64,000 bases of DNA, from NCBI RefSeq assembly GCF_004795055.1, contig NZ_SSBJ01000007.1:124001-188000 (forward strand), in the 5' to 3' direction. Shown one piece after another: positions 27,621 through 34,973 of the stretch (the first letter of the stretch is position 1; each line of letters opens with the position of its first letter). The notes beneath the pieces are model-generated. The model had not been told where the DNA came from. It did not search any database and was given only the letters and a program-made list of their open reading frames with translations. This DNA comes from Streptomyces sp. A1136. Lineage in GTDB: Bacteria > Actinomycetota > Actinomycetes > Streptomycetales > Streptomycetaceae. Both the position numbers and the translations under genes were made by a program.

Positions 27621-28307
27621 TCAGGGCGTCTCCGACGCCTCGCGCAGGGCGCGGCGGCACAGCGAGTCGGCGCGCCGGGTGGTCTCGGGGAGCCGGTAGC
27701 GGGGGCTGAGCGCCAGCGTGTGGGCGCAGGCGTTGTCGAGCGAGACGCGGTGGCCGACGGAGACGTAGACCGGCTTGATCCCGTCCTGGGTGCGCAGCGC
27801 CCGCCCGACGACGCCGCCGTCCGCCGCGAGGAGCGGGGCGGCGTCGCCGCGCCGGGCGCCGGGTTCCTCGTAGGTGAAGGTGAACGGATTCTTCGCGACG
27901 CCTGTGGTCGCCAGCCCGGTCACCACCCCGAGGTGGCAGGCGAGACCGAAGCCGCGCGGGTGTGCGAGCCCGTAGCCGTCGCAGACGACGAGATCGGGCG
28001 TGACGGTCAGGGCGTCGAGCGCGGCCAGCACCGTGGGCAGTTCCCGGAAGGCGAGCAGTCCCGGCACGTAGGGGAAGCTGACGCGGCCGACGGCGGTGCG
28101 TTCCTCGACCACCTCCAAGGTGGCCGCGTCGAGGACCACCGCCGCCGCGGCGACCAGGTCGCGTTCGTCGTCGTAGGCGACGTCCACTCCGGCGACGAGC
28201 CCCGTCCCGGGCGGTGGGCCCGGCTCGTCCAGCACCACGCTCCGGCGCAGTTCGTCCTGTACGGCCCGGGCTTCGGTCTCGTCGGCGGGGGTCTTGGCAG
28301 TCGTCAT
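27621..28307 (-). CDS. nfi: Endonuclease V (deoxyinosine 3'-endonuclease)
   Basis: 228 residues from ATG at 28307. Endonuclease V motifs are present: GVDVAYDDERDLVAAAAVVL (metal-binding Asp), VGRVSFPYVPGLLAFRELP (the wedge motif with PYVPG), DLVVCDGYGLAHPRGFGLAC with the second Asp, and GVAKNPF plus KPVYVSVGHRVSLDNA. It nicks DNA one phosphodiester beyond deoxyinosine for repair of adenine deamination. Divergent from YciI with only 25 bases between start codons, so their promoters must overlap. Confidence 0.94.
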   Translation of the reverse strand: MTTAKTPADETEARAVQDELRRSVVLDEPGPPPGTGLVAGVDVAYDDERDLVAAAAVVLDAATLEVVEERTAVGRVSFPYVPGLLAFRELPTVLAALDALTVTPDLVVCDGYGLAHPRGFGLACHLGVVTGLATTGVAKNPFTFTYEEPGARRGDAAPLLAADGGVVGRALRTQDGIKPVYVSVGHRVSLDNACAHTLALSPRYRLPETTRRADSLCRRALREASETP

Positions 28308-28332
28308 GAGGTGCGAGGGTAGCCTGGCGATC

Positions 28333-28635
28333 ATGTTCGTACTGGAGCTCACCTACACCGCGCCCATCGAAGCCGTGGACGAGCGGATGGAGGCGCACAT
28401 CGCGTGGTTGGACCGTTACTACGCGTCCGGCGTCTTCCTCGCCTCGGGACGCAAGGTGCCGCGGGAAGGCGGCGTCATCCTGGCCGCCGGCGTCTCCCGC
28501 GCGGACGTCGAGGAGATCACGGCAGGGGACCCCTTCGTCGTGGCGGGGGTCTGCTCCTACCGCGTCACCGAGTTCGTCGCCACGAAGACGTCCGCCGACC
28601 TGGCCGCGGTACGCGAGGAACTGCCCACTGCCTGA
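28333..28635 (+). CDS. YciI family protein
   Basis: 100 residues. The ferredoxin-like fold signature is FVLELTYTAPIEAVDERMEA, HIAWLDRYYASGVFLASGRK, then GVILAAGVSRADVEEI and DPFVVAGVCSYRVTEF. A histidine and an aspartate (AHIAWLDRY) are in the positions thought to form the YciI active site. The function of the family is mostly unknown. The ATG at 28333 is preferred over an upstream in-frame GTG/ATG because it starts the fold. Confidence 0.9.
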   Translation: MFVLELTYTAPIEAVDERMEAHIAWLDRYYASGVFLASGRKVPREGGVILAAGVSRADVEEITAGDPFVVAGVCSYRVTEFVATKTSADLAAVREELPTA

Positions 28636-28699
28636 CCGGACGGCCCGGTGGCCCGTCCCGCGGCCCGACCGCGGGACCGGCGCTCGTCCCCGGGGTGCG

Positions 28700-29773
28700 G
28701 GTCGTCACGGTCGGCCGCGCCTCGGCGCCGCTCCGGCCCGCCCACCCGCCCCCCCCACTCCCCCGCCGCCCGACAACCGCCGTCGGGGCGCGCAGTCGAC
28801 GGTGTCTTACGAGCCGCCGTCCAGCGCGAGCCGAACCCGTGGGGCCCACGGCCGGCGCCGCGCCGCGTGAGCGCGGGTACCGGGCCGCGCCCGACCGGTG
28901 GGCCGGCGGCGGCGCGGCGGTCGCCCGCCAGGTGCGGCCCCCGTCCGAGGCCACGGGCCGCGGCCCTCGGGGAGGCCTGGTCGGCGCGGTGGTCGCCGCC
29001 GACGGCGAGTCCCGTCGTACGGTCGCGGGACGCGAGCGCGAAGACACCCTTGGCCGGGCTCCCGCCGGGACGGGCCAGGGGGCGGCGCTCCGGGTGCGGC
29101 CGCGGTCCCCGGAGCGCGACACCCGGGACTCCGCGCCTCCTCCGGTGACGATCAGCACGTCCCGCGGCCCGGCGGCGACCAGGCACTGTCCGCTCGCGGC
29201 GAAGCCCGCAGCGCCCGCGGCATCCCGTCGGCCGGGACCACCCCTGCCGGCTCCGTCCCCCGTCGTCGATGGCGAGGAGCCTGAACCGGCCGTCCACCGG
29301 GTCGCTCAGCGCCGGCCCGTGCGGGCGTCGAGAAGGTCAGGCAGTGGTAGAAGGCCCGTGGGGCGGTGTTGCGGAAGCTCTCGGTCCAGGTCGCACCGCA
29401 GTCCTTTGTCCGCGGGACCCGCGAGGCCTCGCCCTCGCCGATGGACAGGGCGACCGCCCGCCGCTCGCGAAGGCCTCGATGTCGCGCGGCTCCGACCCCT
29501 GCGCCACAGCCCCCGGCGGCGATACGTCGCGCCGGCTCCGGCCGCCGTCGGCGGGGCGCGGCACCGTCCCCTTGGAGCGCGCGACCCGGGCCGCGGAGCG
29601 GCCGACCGCGGCGAGCCCGCGGAAGCGGACCGCGTCCCTACCCGTGGCCTCGAACGCCCAGTCGGTGTCGCGCGGGCGCGCGAGTCGTCGCCCGGACCAC
29701 CCGTGTCCGCCGGCGCGGGGGCGAGGGTCTCCGCCGGCGCCGCCCCGCACACGCCGACTCCCGGAAGTCTCAT
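28700..29773 (-). pseudogene. Decayed secreted BNR/Ycf48-like beta-propeller gene
   Basis: No intact gene occupies 28636-29847, but all three minus-strand frames carry consecutive pieces of one protein. In order they are MRLPGVGVCGAAPAETLAPA (signal-like start at 29773), FRGLAAVGR...SKGTV with DGGRSRRDVSPPGA and PRDIEAF, GATWTESFRNTAPRAFYHCL, GPALSDPVDGRFRLLAIDDG, VFALASRDRTTGLAVGGDH, SDGGRTWRATAAPP and AVGPTGSA. At least five frame changes occur, and a stop TAA (28807-28809, minus) replaces a probable Tyr in the phrase GSY-DTVDCAP. These Asp-box/BNR repeats belong to the photosystem II assembly factor (Ycf48)-like or WD40/YVTN/BNR propeller family, often mis-called oxidoreductase in streptomycetes. 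The 5' boundary is the likely start; the 3' boundary is approximate. Confidence 0.82.
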
Positions 29774-29847
29774 GGCGCGGGAGGCCGACGCACGCCGGAT
29801 TCCGCGTCCGGGGTGCGTCGGCGGGGCCCGGTTCCTAGGCTGGCGCC

Positions 29848-30288
29848 ATGCCTCTTGAGGACCACCATCCGCAGCACCCGGCGCAGGACCCGAAGCCCTA
29901 CGCGGGCGAGCACATCACCGTCACGTACGAGACCGCCCGCTGCCTGCACGCCGCCGAATGCGTCGGCGGGCTTCCCGAGGTCTTCGACTCGGGGCGGCGC
30001 CCCTGGGTGCGGCCCGACGGGGCCGCCCCGGAGCGGGTGGCGGAGGTGGTCCGCCGCTGCCCTTCGGGTGCCCTCCAGTACCGACTGGCCGAGGGGCCGG
30101 CCGAGGAACCGGACCGGCCGACGAGCGTCGTACGGTCCCCGGCCGGCCAGTTGGTCCTGCGCGGGGAACTGGGCGTGACCGGGCCGGACGGGACCGTCCG
30201 AAGGGAGACGAGGGCCGTGCTGTGCGCCTGTGGAGTGAGCGGTAATCAGCCGTACTGCGACCATTCCGGGGCCTGCGGCGACGGCTGA
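29848..30288 (+). CDS. Ferredoxin-like plus CDGSH iron-sulfur domain protein
   Basis: 146 residues. The N-terminal half contains a Fer4_19-like segment (ITVTYETARCLHAAECVGGL, PEVFD...CPSGALQYRL, three cysteines). The C-terminal end is a CDGSH-like iron-sulfur motif: AVLCACGVSGNQPYCDHSGA. The first three cysteine ligands match the consensus C-x-C-x2-S-x3-P-x-C-D, but the fourth ligand is shifted: the canonical Cys-Asp-Gly-Ser-His is here CDHSG. The cluster may still bind through that histidine. Such fused small proteins are common in streptomycetes and are presumably redox proteins. It stands alone downstream of the decayed propeller gene. Confidence 0.85.
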   Translation: MPLEDHHPQHPAQDPKPYAGEHITVTYETARCLHAAECVGGLPEVFDSGRRPWVRPDGAAPERVAEVVRRCPSGALQYRLAEGPAEEPDRPTSVVRSPAGQLVLRGELGVTGPDGTVRRETRAVLCACGVSGNQPYCDHSGACGDG

Positions 30289-30464
30289 ACACCCCGCCCC
30301 GCCCACCCTCTGCGGTCACTCTGTGCGATCGAACGGTAGCGATCAGGCCAATCGGTGACGCAGCTCACTCCCATGCGCCTGCACGGATGTGTGCTTTCGG
30401 GCGTCTATCCGGTTGTCGGGCCCACCCCAGGCCCGGCAGGAGATCCGCCGCAAGGGAGCGAGCC

Positions 30465-30881
30465 TTGATCACTGTCATCGAGCAGGCCGTGCAGGCCCGA
30501 CTGGTCGCCACCGCACCGAAGGTCGAGACCGTACCCGTCACCCTCTGCTACGACCGTTCGGAGCCCTTCGCCGTGCGGATGGCGTTTCCCGGGCCCGCGA
30601 CGCTGGAAGGGGTCGAGGTCTCCTGGACCTTCGCGCGCGAGCTGCTGGAGTCCGGGTTGCGCCGTCCCGCCGGCTCGGGCGACGTGCGCGTGCGTCCCTA
30701 CGACGCCGAGCGGACCAGCATCGAGTTCCACGCGCCGGAGGGCGTGGCCATCGTGCTCATGGCAACCCTTGATCTCCACCGGTTCCTGGAGCGGGCCGCG
30801 ACGGTCACGCCACCGGGGCTGGAGCACCTGTATCTCGACCTGGACCACGGCCTCGCGGAGTTGCTGCGCGGCCCCCGCTGA
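30465..30881 (+). CDS. SsgA-like sporulation/cell-division protein (SALP)
   Basis: 138 residues. The SsgA/B fold is recognisable: VPVTLCYDRSEPFAVRMAFP, SWTFARELLESGLRRPAGSG, DVRVRPYD and HAPEGVAIVLMATLDLHRFL, ending VTPPGLEHLYLDLDHGLAEL. SALPs are unique to sporulating actinomycetes and control septum placement and spore-wall processes; which paralogue this is was not decided. The start is probably TTG at 30465, with GGGAG about eight bases upstream. It precedes the ABC-F gene by 244 bases with a stem-loop between. Confidence 0.9.
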   Translation: MITVIEQAVQARLVATAPKVETVPVTLCYDRSEPFAVRMAFPGPATLEGVEVSWTFARELLESGLRRPAGSGDVRVRPYDAERTSIEFHAPEGVAIVLMATLDLHRFLERAATVTPPGLEHLYLDLDHGLAELLRGPR

Positions 30882-30960
30882 GCCCGCGCTCGGCGCCCGG
30901 TCACGCCGACCGCGTGGACGCGCTCCCCGTTCCCGCCCGGCCCACGCGTTTAATCCGTTG

Positions 30961-30980
30961 CGGGCGACTTCGGTCGCCCG
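30961..30980 (+). terminator. UUCG tetraloop stem-loop (terminator or leader attenuator)
   Basis: A perfect eight-base stem CGGGCGAC/GTCGCCCG closes on TTCG, one of the most stable RNA tetraloops. It lies 80 bases downstream of the SALP gene and 145 bases upstream of the ABC-F start. It may terminate the SALP transcript or regulate the ABC-F leader; no T-tract follows. Confidence 0.6.
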
Positions 30981-31125
30981 TAGCTTCGTAGACGCCCCAT
31001 AGCCGTCGAAACGGAGCAGGACATTGCTCGTCTGAGGTTCGAGACACCGACCACGGTCACCTTCCCCCACCCGTCGGCTGTCTCCCCACGTTGCTCGCAC
31101 CACTTCACGCAACCTGGAGGCCTCC

Positions 31126-32778
31126 ATGAGTCTTGCCGCCACTTTCATCACCTGCTCCTCCCTCTCCTTCGACTGGCCTGACGGAACCCCCGTCCTGGAC
31201 GACTTCCAACTGACCGTCGGACCGGGCCGTACCGGTCTGGTCGGCCTCAACGGGTCCGGTAAGTCGACCCTGTTGGAGCTCATCGCGGGCGAACTGACCC
31301 CGTCCGACGGACAGATCTCCGTCGCCGGGACGGTCGGGTACCTCCCGCAGAACCTCATCCTCGACACCGCGCTGCGGGTCGACGAGGCACTCGGCATCCA
31401 CGCCACCCGCGCCGCGCTGCACGCCATCGAGGCGGGCGAGGCCACCGAGGAGAACTTCACCGCGGTGGGCGACGACTGGGACGTGGAGGAACGCGCCTCG
31501 GCCACCCTCGACGCGCTCGGCCTCGCCGCGATCGGCCTGGACCGCACGGTCGGCGAGCTGTCGGGCGGCGAATGCGTGCTGCTGCGCCTGGCGGCCCTGC
31601 TGCTCGCCCGCCCCGACGTCCTGCTCTTGGACGAACCCACCAACAACCTGGACCTGCGGGCCCGGCGCCGGCTCTACGCGGCCGTCGACTCCTGGTCCGG
31701 CGTGCTGGTGGTGGTCAGTCACGACCGGGAGCTGCTGGAGCGGGTGGATCAGATCGCCGACCTGCGCGACGGCGAAGTGCGCTGGTACGGAGGGAACTTC
31801 ACCGACTACGAGGAGGCGCTGGCGGCCGAGCAGGACGCCGCCGAGCGCATGGTCCGGGTCGCCGAGGCCGACGTACAGCGACAGAAGCGCGAACTCGCCG
31901 ACGCCCAGGTCAAATTGGCCCGGCGCAAGCGCTACGGCCAGAAGATGTGGGACTCCAAACGGGAGCCGAAGATCGTCATGGGGGCACGCAAGCGCGCCGC
32001 CCAGGAGTCGGCCGGCAAGCACCGCATCATGCACAGCGAGAAACTGGCGGACGCCCGCGAGCGGCTCGACCAGGCGGTGGAGGCGGTGCGCGACGACGAC
32101 GAGATCCGCATCGACCTTCCCGCGACCCGGGTCCCCCCGGGGCGGCGGGTGGTGACGCTCGACGACCTCCGCCCGGCGCACGGGCCGGTGATCGCGGGCG
32201 AGTGGGAACTGCGCGGGCCGGAGCGGATCGCCCTGGTGGGCCGCAACGGCTCGGGCAAGACGACCCTGCTGCGGACGATCGCGGGCCTGATCGCCCCGGT
32301 CTCGGGTGAGGCGTCGACGCACGTGCCGACGCGGTTCCTGCCGCAGCGACTGGACGCCGACGTCCTGGACGACGACCGCTCGGTCGTGGAGAACGTGGCG
32401 CGGTTCGCCCCGCACGCCACGAACAACCTGATCCGGGCGCGGCTCGCGCACTTCCTGTTCCGGGGCGCCCGGGCGGACCGGCCGGCCGGCACCCTGTCGG
32501 GCGGCGAGCGGTTCCGGGCGGCGCTGGCCGCGCTGCTGCTGGCGGAGCCGGCGCCGCAACTGCTGATGCTGGACGAACCGACGAACAACCTGGACCTGGC
32601 GAGCGTGCGGCAGCTGACCGGGGCGCTGGACTCGTACGAGGGGGCGCTGCTGGTGGCGAGCCACGACGTGCCGTTCCTGGAGACGCTGGGGATCACGCGC
32701 TGGCTGCTGCTGGACGCGGAGGCGGGCCTTCGCCCGACGACGGCCGAGGAGGTCCGCGAGTCGCTCTGGCACGGCTGA
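31126..32778 (+). CDS. ABC-F family ATP-binding protein, second copy
   Basis: 550 residues, two ABC domains and no membrane segment. Domain 1: Walker A GLNGSGKST at about residues 40-48, signature LSGGE, Walker B VLLLDEPTNNLD, SHDRELLE. The linker (about 230-340) is charged and contains KLARRKRYGQKMWDSKREPK. Domain 2: GRNGSGKTT, LSGGER, LLMLDEPTNNLD, ASHDVPFLE. This resembles the antibiotic-resistance/ribosome-protection branch more than the 3846 copy, judging by the long linker, but a specific antibiotic cannot be named. The start ATG is preceded by TGGAGG. A 245-base leader with a tetraloop hairpin precedes it, which is common for drug-responsive ABC-F genes. Confidence 0.92.
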   Translation: MSLAATFITCSSLSFDWPDGTPVLDDFQLTVGPGRTGLVGLNGSGKSTLLELIAGELTPSDGQISVAGTVGYLPQNLILDTALRVDEALGIHATRAALHAIEAGEATEENFTAVGDDWDVEERASATLDALGLAAIGLDRTVGELSGGECVLLRLAALLLARPDVLLLDEPTNNLDLRARRRLYAAVDSWSGVLVVVSHDRELLERVDQIADLRDGEVRWYGGNFTDYEEALAAEQDAAERMVRVAEADVQRQKRELADAQVKLARRKRYGQKMWDSKREPKIVMGARKRAAQESAGKHRIMHSEKLADARERLDQAVEAVRDDDEIRIDLPATRVPPGRRVVTLDDLRPAHGPVIAGEWELRGPERIALVGRNGSGKTTLLRTIAGLIAPVSGEASTHVPTRFLPQRLDADVLDDDRSVVENVARFAPHATNNLIRARLAHFLFRGARADRPAGTLSGGERFRAALAALLLAEPAPQLLMLDEPTNNLDLASVRQLTGALDSYEGALLVASHDVPFLETLGITRWLLLDAEAGLRPTTAEEVRESLWHG

Positions 32779-32891
32779 GCACGGCGCCCTTGACGGCCGG
32801 GAACCACCGAAGCGGGCGTGATTTCGCTACCGATTTATCCCTGCGTGCATGCTCCCCCACGCCCTCAAACTGCGGAGATAACCGGACGTAA

Positions 32892-32911
32892 CCACCCATA
32901 GGCATGGGTGG
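32892..32911 (+). terminator. Stem-loop in the ABC-F / desaturase spacer
   Basis: A perfect inverted repeat CCACCCAT-AGGC-ATGGGTGG lies about 115 bases after the ABC-F stop. It is the only strong hairpin between the two genes and probably terminates the ABC-F transcript; coordinates may be off by one base. Confidence 0.6.
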
Positions 32912-32941
32912 GGCTTGGCTGGTCCTTGATGCCGTGCTTAA

Positions 32942-32971
32942 CCTACGACTCCGTAGGCTACGGAACCGTAG
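32942..32971. promoter_or_regulatory. Double inverted repeat, candidate TetR operator for desaturase
   Basis: Two adjacent perfect dyads, CCTACG-ACTC-CGTAGG and CTACGG-AA-CCGTAG, lie about 30 bases upstream of the desaturase start codon. Arms repeat the same CTACGG/CCGTAG half-site four times in 30 bases, a layout typical of two TetR-dimer sites over a promoter. No regulator gene is adjacent; binding by a fatty-acid-responsive TetR protein is inference. Confidence 0.6.
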
Positions 32972-32999
32972 GTAATCGATTGTCCCCCCTGGAGTACCC

Positions 33000-33971
33000 G
33001 TGACGCTCACCTCCCCCCACCTCGGCAGCCCGGAGGCGTGGACCGACGCCAAGTTGCTGTTCGCGCTGGAAGAGGTGGTCGAAAAGGAACTCAACCGCCA
33101 TCTTCAGGTCACCAAGGACTGGATGCCCCACGAGTACGTCCCGTGGAGCGACGGCCGGAACTTCCCCGGGTTCTTCGAGGACGGTGAGGCCTGGGACCCG
33201 AAGCAGTCCAAGGTCACCGACATCGGCAAGATCGCCCTCGTCGTCAACCTGCTGACCGAGGACAACCTGCCCAGCTACCACCACGAGATCGCGTCGCTCT
33301 TCGGCCGCAACGGCGCTTGGGGCACCTGGGTGCACCGCTGGACCGCCGAGGAGGGCCGCCACGGCATCGTGATGCGCGACTACCTGCTGGCCTCGCGCGC
33401 CGTGGACCCGGACAAGCTGGAAGCGTTCCGCATGCAGCACATGTCGGAGGGCTTCGAGTCCGACAACCGGCACTCGATGCTGCACTCGGTGGCCTACGTG
33501 GCCTTCCAGGAGCTCGCGACCCGCATCTCGCACCGCAACACCGGCCACCAGTCCGGTGACCCGGTCTGCGACCGGATGCTGGCCCGCATCGCGCAGGACG
33601 AGAACCTGCACATGATCTTCTACCGCAACCTGCTGGGCGCCGCCTTCGAGCTGGCCCCCGACCTGACGATGCAGGCCGTGCGGGACGTCGTGGTCAACTT
33701 CCGGATGCCCGGACACGGCATGCCGGGCTTCGAGCGGATGGCCGCGCAGATGGCGATCGGCGGGGTGTACAACCTGCGGATCCACCACGACGACGTACTG
33801 AGCCCGGTGATCCGGTTCCTGAAGATCATGGACATCGACGGTCTCGGCCCGGAGGGGCAGAAGGCCCAGGAGGAGCTCGGCCTGTTCATGGGCGGCCTCG
33901 ACTCCGAGGCCCGCAAGTTCGACGAGCGCCTGGCCGCCCGCGCGGCGCGTATCGCGGCTCGCCAGGCCTGA
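33000..33971 (+). CDS. Acyl-ACP desaturase (diiron, soluble DesA-type)
   Basis: 323 residues beginning at GTG 33000, with GGAG seven bases upstream. The diiron ligands fit the stearoyl-ACP desaturase family: a Glu in LTEDNLPSYHHE (about residues 86-97), EEGRHG (EExxH, about 117-122), a second acidic/His set in ARIAQDENLHMIFYR. It introduces a double bond in acyl-ACP using reduced ferredoxin and O2. An operator-like pair of dyads lies immediately upstream. It is convergent with whiB through a strong terminator. Confidence 0.93.
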   Translation: MTLTSPHLGSPEAWTDAKLLFALEEVVEKELNRHLQVTKDWMPHEYVPWSDGRNFPGFFEDGEAWDPKQSKVTDIGKIALVVNLLTEDNLPSYHHEIASLFGRNGAWGTWVHRWTAEEGRHGIVMRDYLLASRAVDPDKLEAFRMQHMSEGFESDNRHSMLHSVAYVAFQELATRISHRNTGHQSGDPVCDRMLARIAQDENLHMIFYRNLLGAAFELAPDLTMQAVRDVVVNFRMPGHGMPGFERMAAQMAIGGVYNLRIHHDDVLSPVIRFLKIMDIDGLGPEGQKAQEELGLFMGGLDSEARKFDERLAARAARIAARQA

Positions 33972-33997
33972 CCTCCACCGGACCGACAAGCCTCGAC

Positions 33998-34032
33998 AAG
34001 CCCCGGCAGGGCCGCTCGGCCCGCCGGGGCTT
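33998..34032. terminator. Strong bidirectional terminator between desaturase and whiB
   Basis: Outer arms AAGCCCCGGC/GCCGGGGCTT and inner arms GGGCC/GGCCC form one long hairpin with a GCTC loop and a single bulged A. The flanking AA/TT gives a short U-run in both directions, suiting the convergent genes. Confidence 0.87.
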
Positions 34033-34061
34033 CGCCGTGTCCCGGCCCCCGGCGATCGCGG

Positions 34062-34316
34062 TCAGGCGCGGGGGCGCAGGGCGAGGCGCTCGGACTCCGA
34101 CAGGCCGCCCCACACCCCGAAACGCTCGTCGTTCGCCAGGGCGTACTCCAGGCACGCCGCCCTGCCCTCGCACGCCCCGCACAGCCGCTTCGCGTCGCGC
34201 AGCGAGGAGCCGGGCTCCGGGAAGAAGAAGGCGGGGCCGGTCTGGGCGCACAGGGCGAGGTCGTACCAGGCGGGTGCGGCTGTGATCGTCGTGCGCTCGC
34301 TCGTGTTCATCGACAT
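34062..34316 (-). CDS. WhiB family transcriptional regulator
   Basis: 84 residues from ATG 34316, which has GAGGA about eight bases upstream. The four WhiB cluster cysteines are Cys23, Cys46, Cys49 and Cys55 (C-x22-C-x2-C-x5-C); the G-V-W-G-G turn (GVWGG, residues 67-71) and following basic end RPRA fit. WhiB proteins hold a 4Fe-4S cluster and bind sigma factor region 4 to control development or redox stress; which of the Streptomyces Wbl proteins this is cannot be said. It is upstream-adjacent to the frameshifted HAD gene, the two transcribed in the same direction with a gap of 59 bases. Confidence 0.93.
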   Translation of the reverse strand: MSMNTSERTTITAAPAWYDLALCAQTGPAFFFPEPGSSLRDAKRLCGACEGRAACLEYALANDERFGVWGGLSESERLALRPRA

Positions 34317-34375
34317 GACGGAGATCCTCACCGTCGCCGATGGACGTCCGATCAACGCCTCATCAACACGGCGGT

Positions 34376-34914
34376 TCACGACCCGTGACGGCGCAGCCAT
34401 TCCTCCAGGACGGTGAAGTCCCGGTCGGTCAGGCCCGTCACCGGGTCGACGCGGTGCAAAAGCGCCGGGGTGGGGTGGTTCGCGGCCACCCACGCGCGGT
34501 CTTCAGGGTGATCTCGTCATCGACCCAGGCGAAGGCACGCCCGGCCGCCCGGGCCACGAGGCACCGGGTCTTCCAGTGGAGCCGGCCGGGCCCGGGGCCC
34601 GGGAGGTCCGGGGGGCCCGGGAGGTCCTCCACCGGCCCCGGGGAGTCGTCCGGCAGGTCCGTCACGAGCAGCTCGGGCAGGCCGAGCCGCCGTCCCACGA
34701 GCGGGTTGGCGTCCGCCCCCCATGTCGTCGCCCACACCAGCTCACACGGCAGTGCCGCCAACCTCGGTCCGAGCGCGGGATCGAGCCGGTCCAGCAGGGG
34801 GTTGCCGCCGGTGTCGCCCGCGAGGGGGTAGGTCGGGTACCCGGTGCCGCCGAACGGGATGAGCGGGCCGTCGATGTCGAGGAAGAGCAGGGGGTACGGG
34901 TCGGAGCGCGTCAC
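34376..34914 (-). pseudogene. HAD-like phosphatase-fold gene with a C-terminal frameshift
   Basis: The frame from ATG 34914 reads LLFLDIDGPLIPFGGTGYPT (the DxDG-type HAD nucleophile motif), LVWATTWGADANPLVG, LHWKTRCLVARAAGRAFAWV and DDEIT, then stops after 158 residues at 34438 in a non-homologous tail. The expected continuation, DRAWVAANHPTPALLHRVDP, TGLTDRDFTVLEEWLRRHG, is intact in another frame and ends at 34376. The shift occurs near 34504-34510, consistent with loss of a single base. The N-terminal domain looks like the HAD 'Swiss army knife' group. Either a recent null mutation or a sequencing error is possible. The catalytic part of the protein is not removed, so residual function cannot be excluded. 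Confidence 0.8.
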
Positions 34915-34973
34915 CTGCGCACCCTACGTACCCGCGGCCCCGCGCGACACGGGTTTTCAGCACCCGGGGTGTC

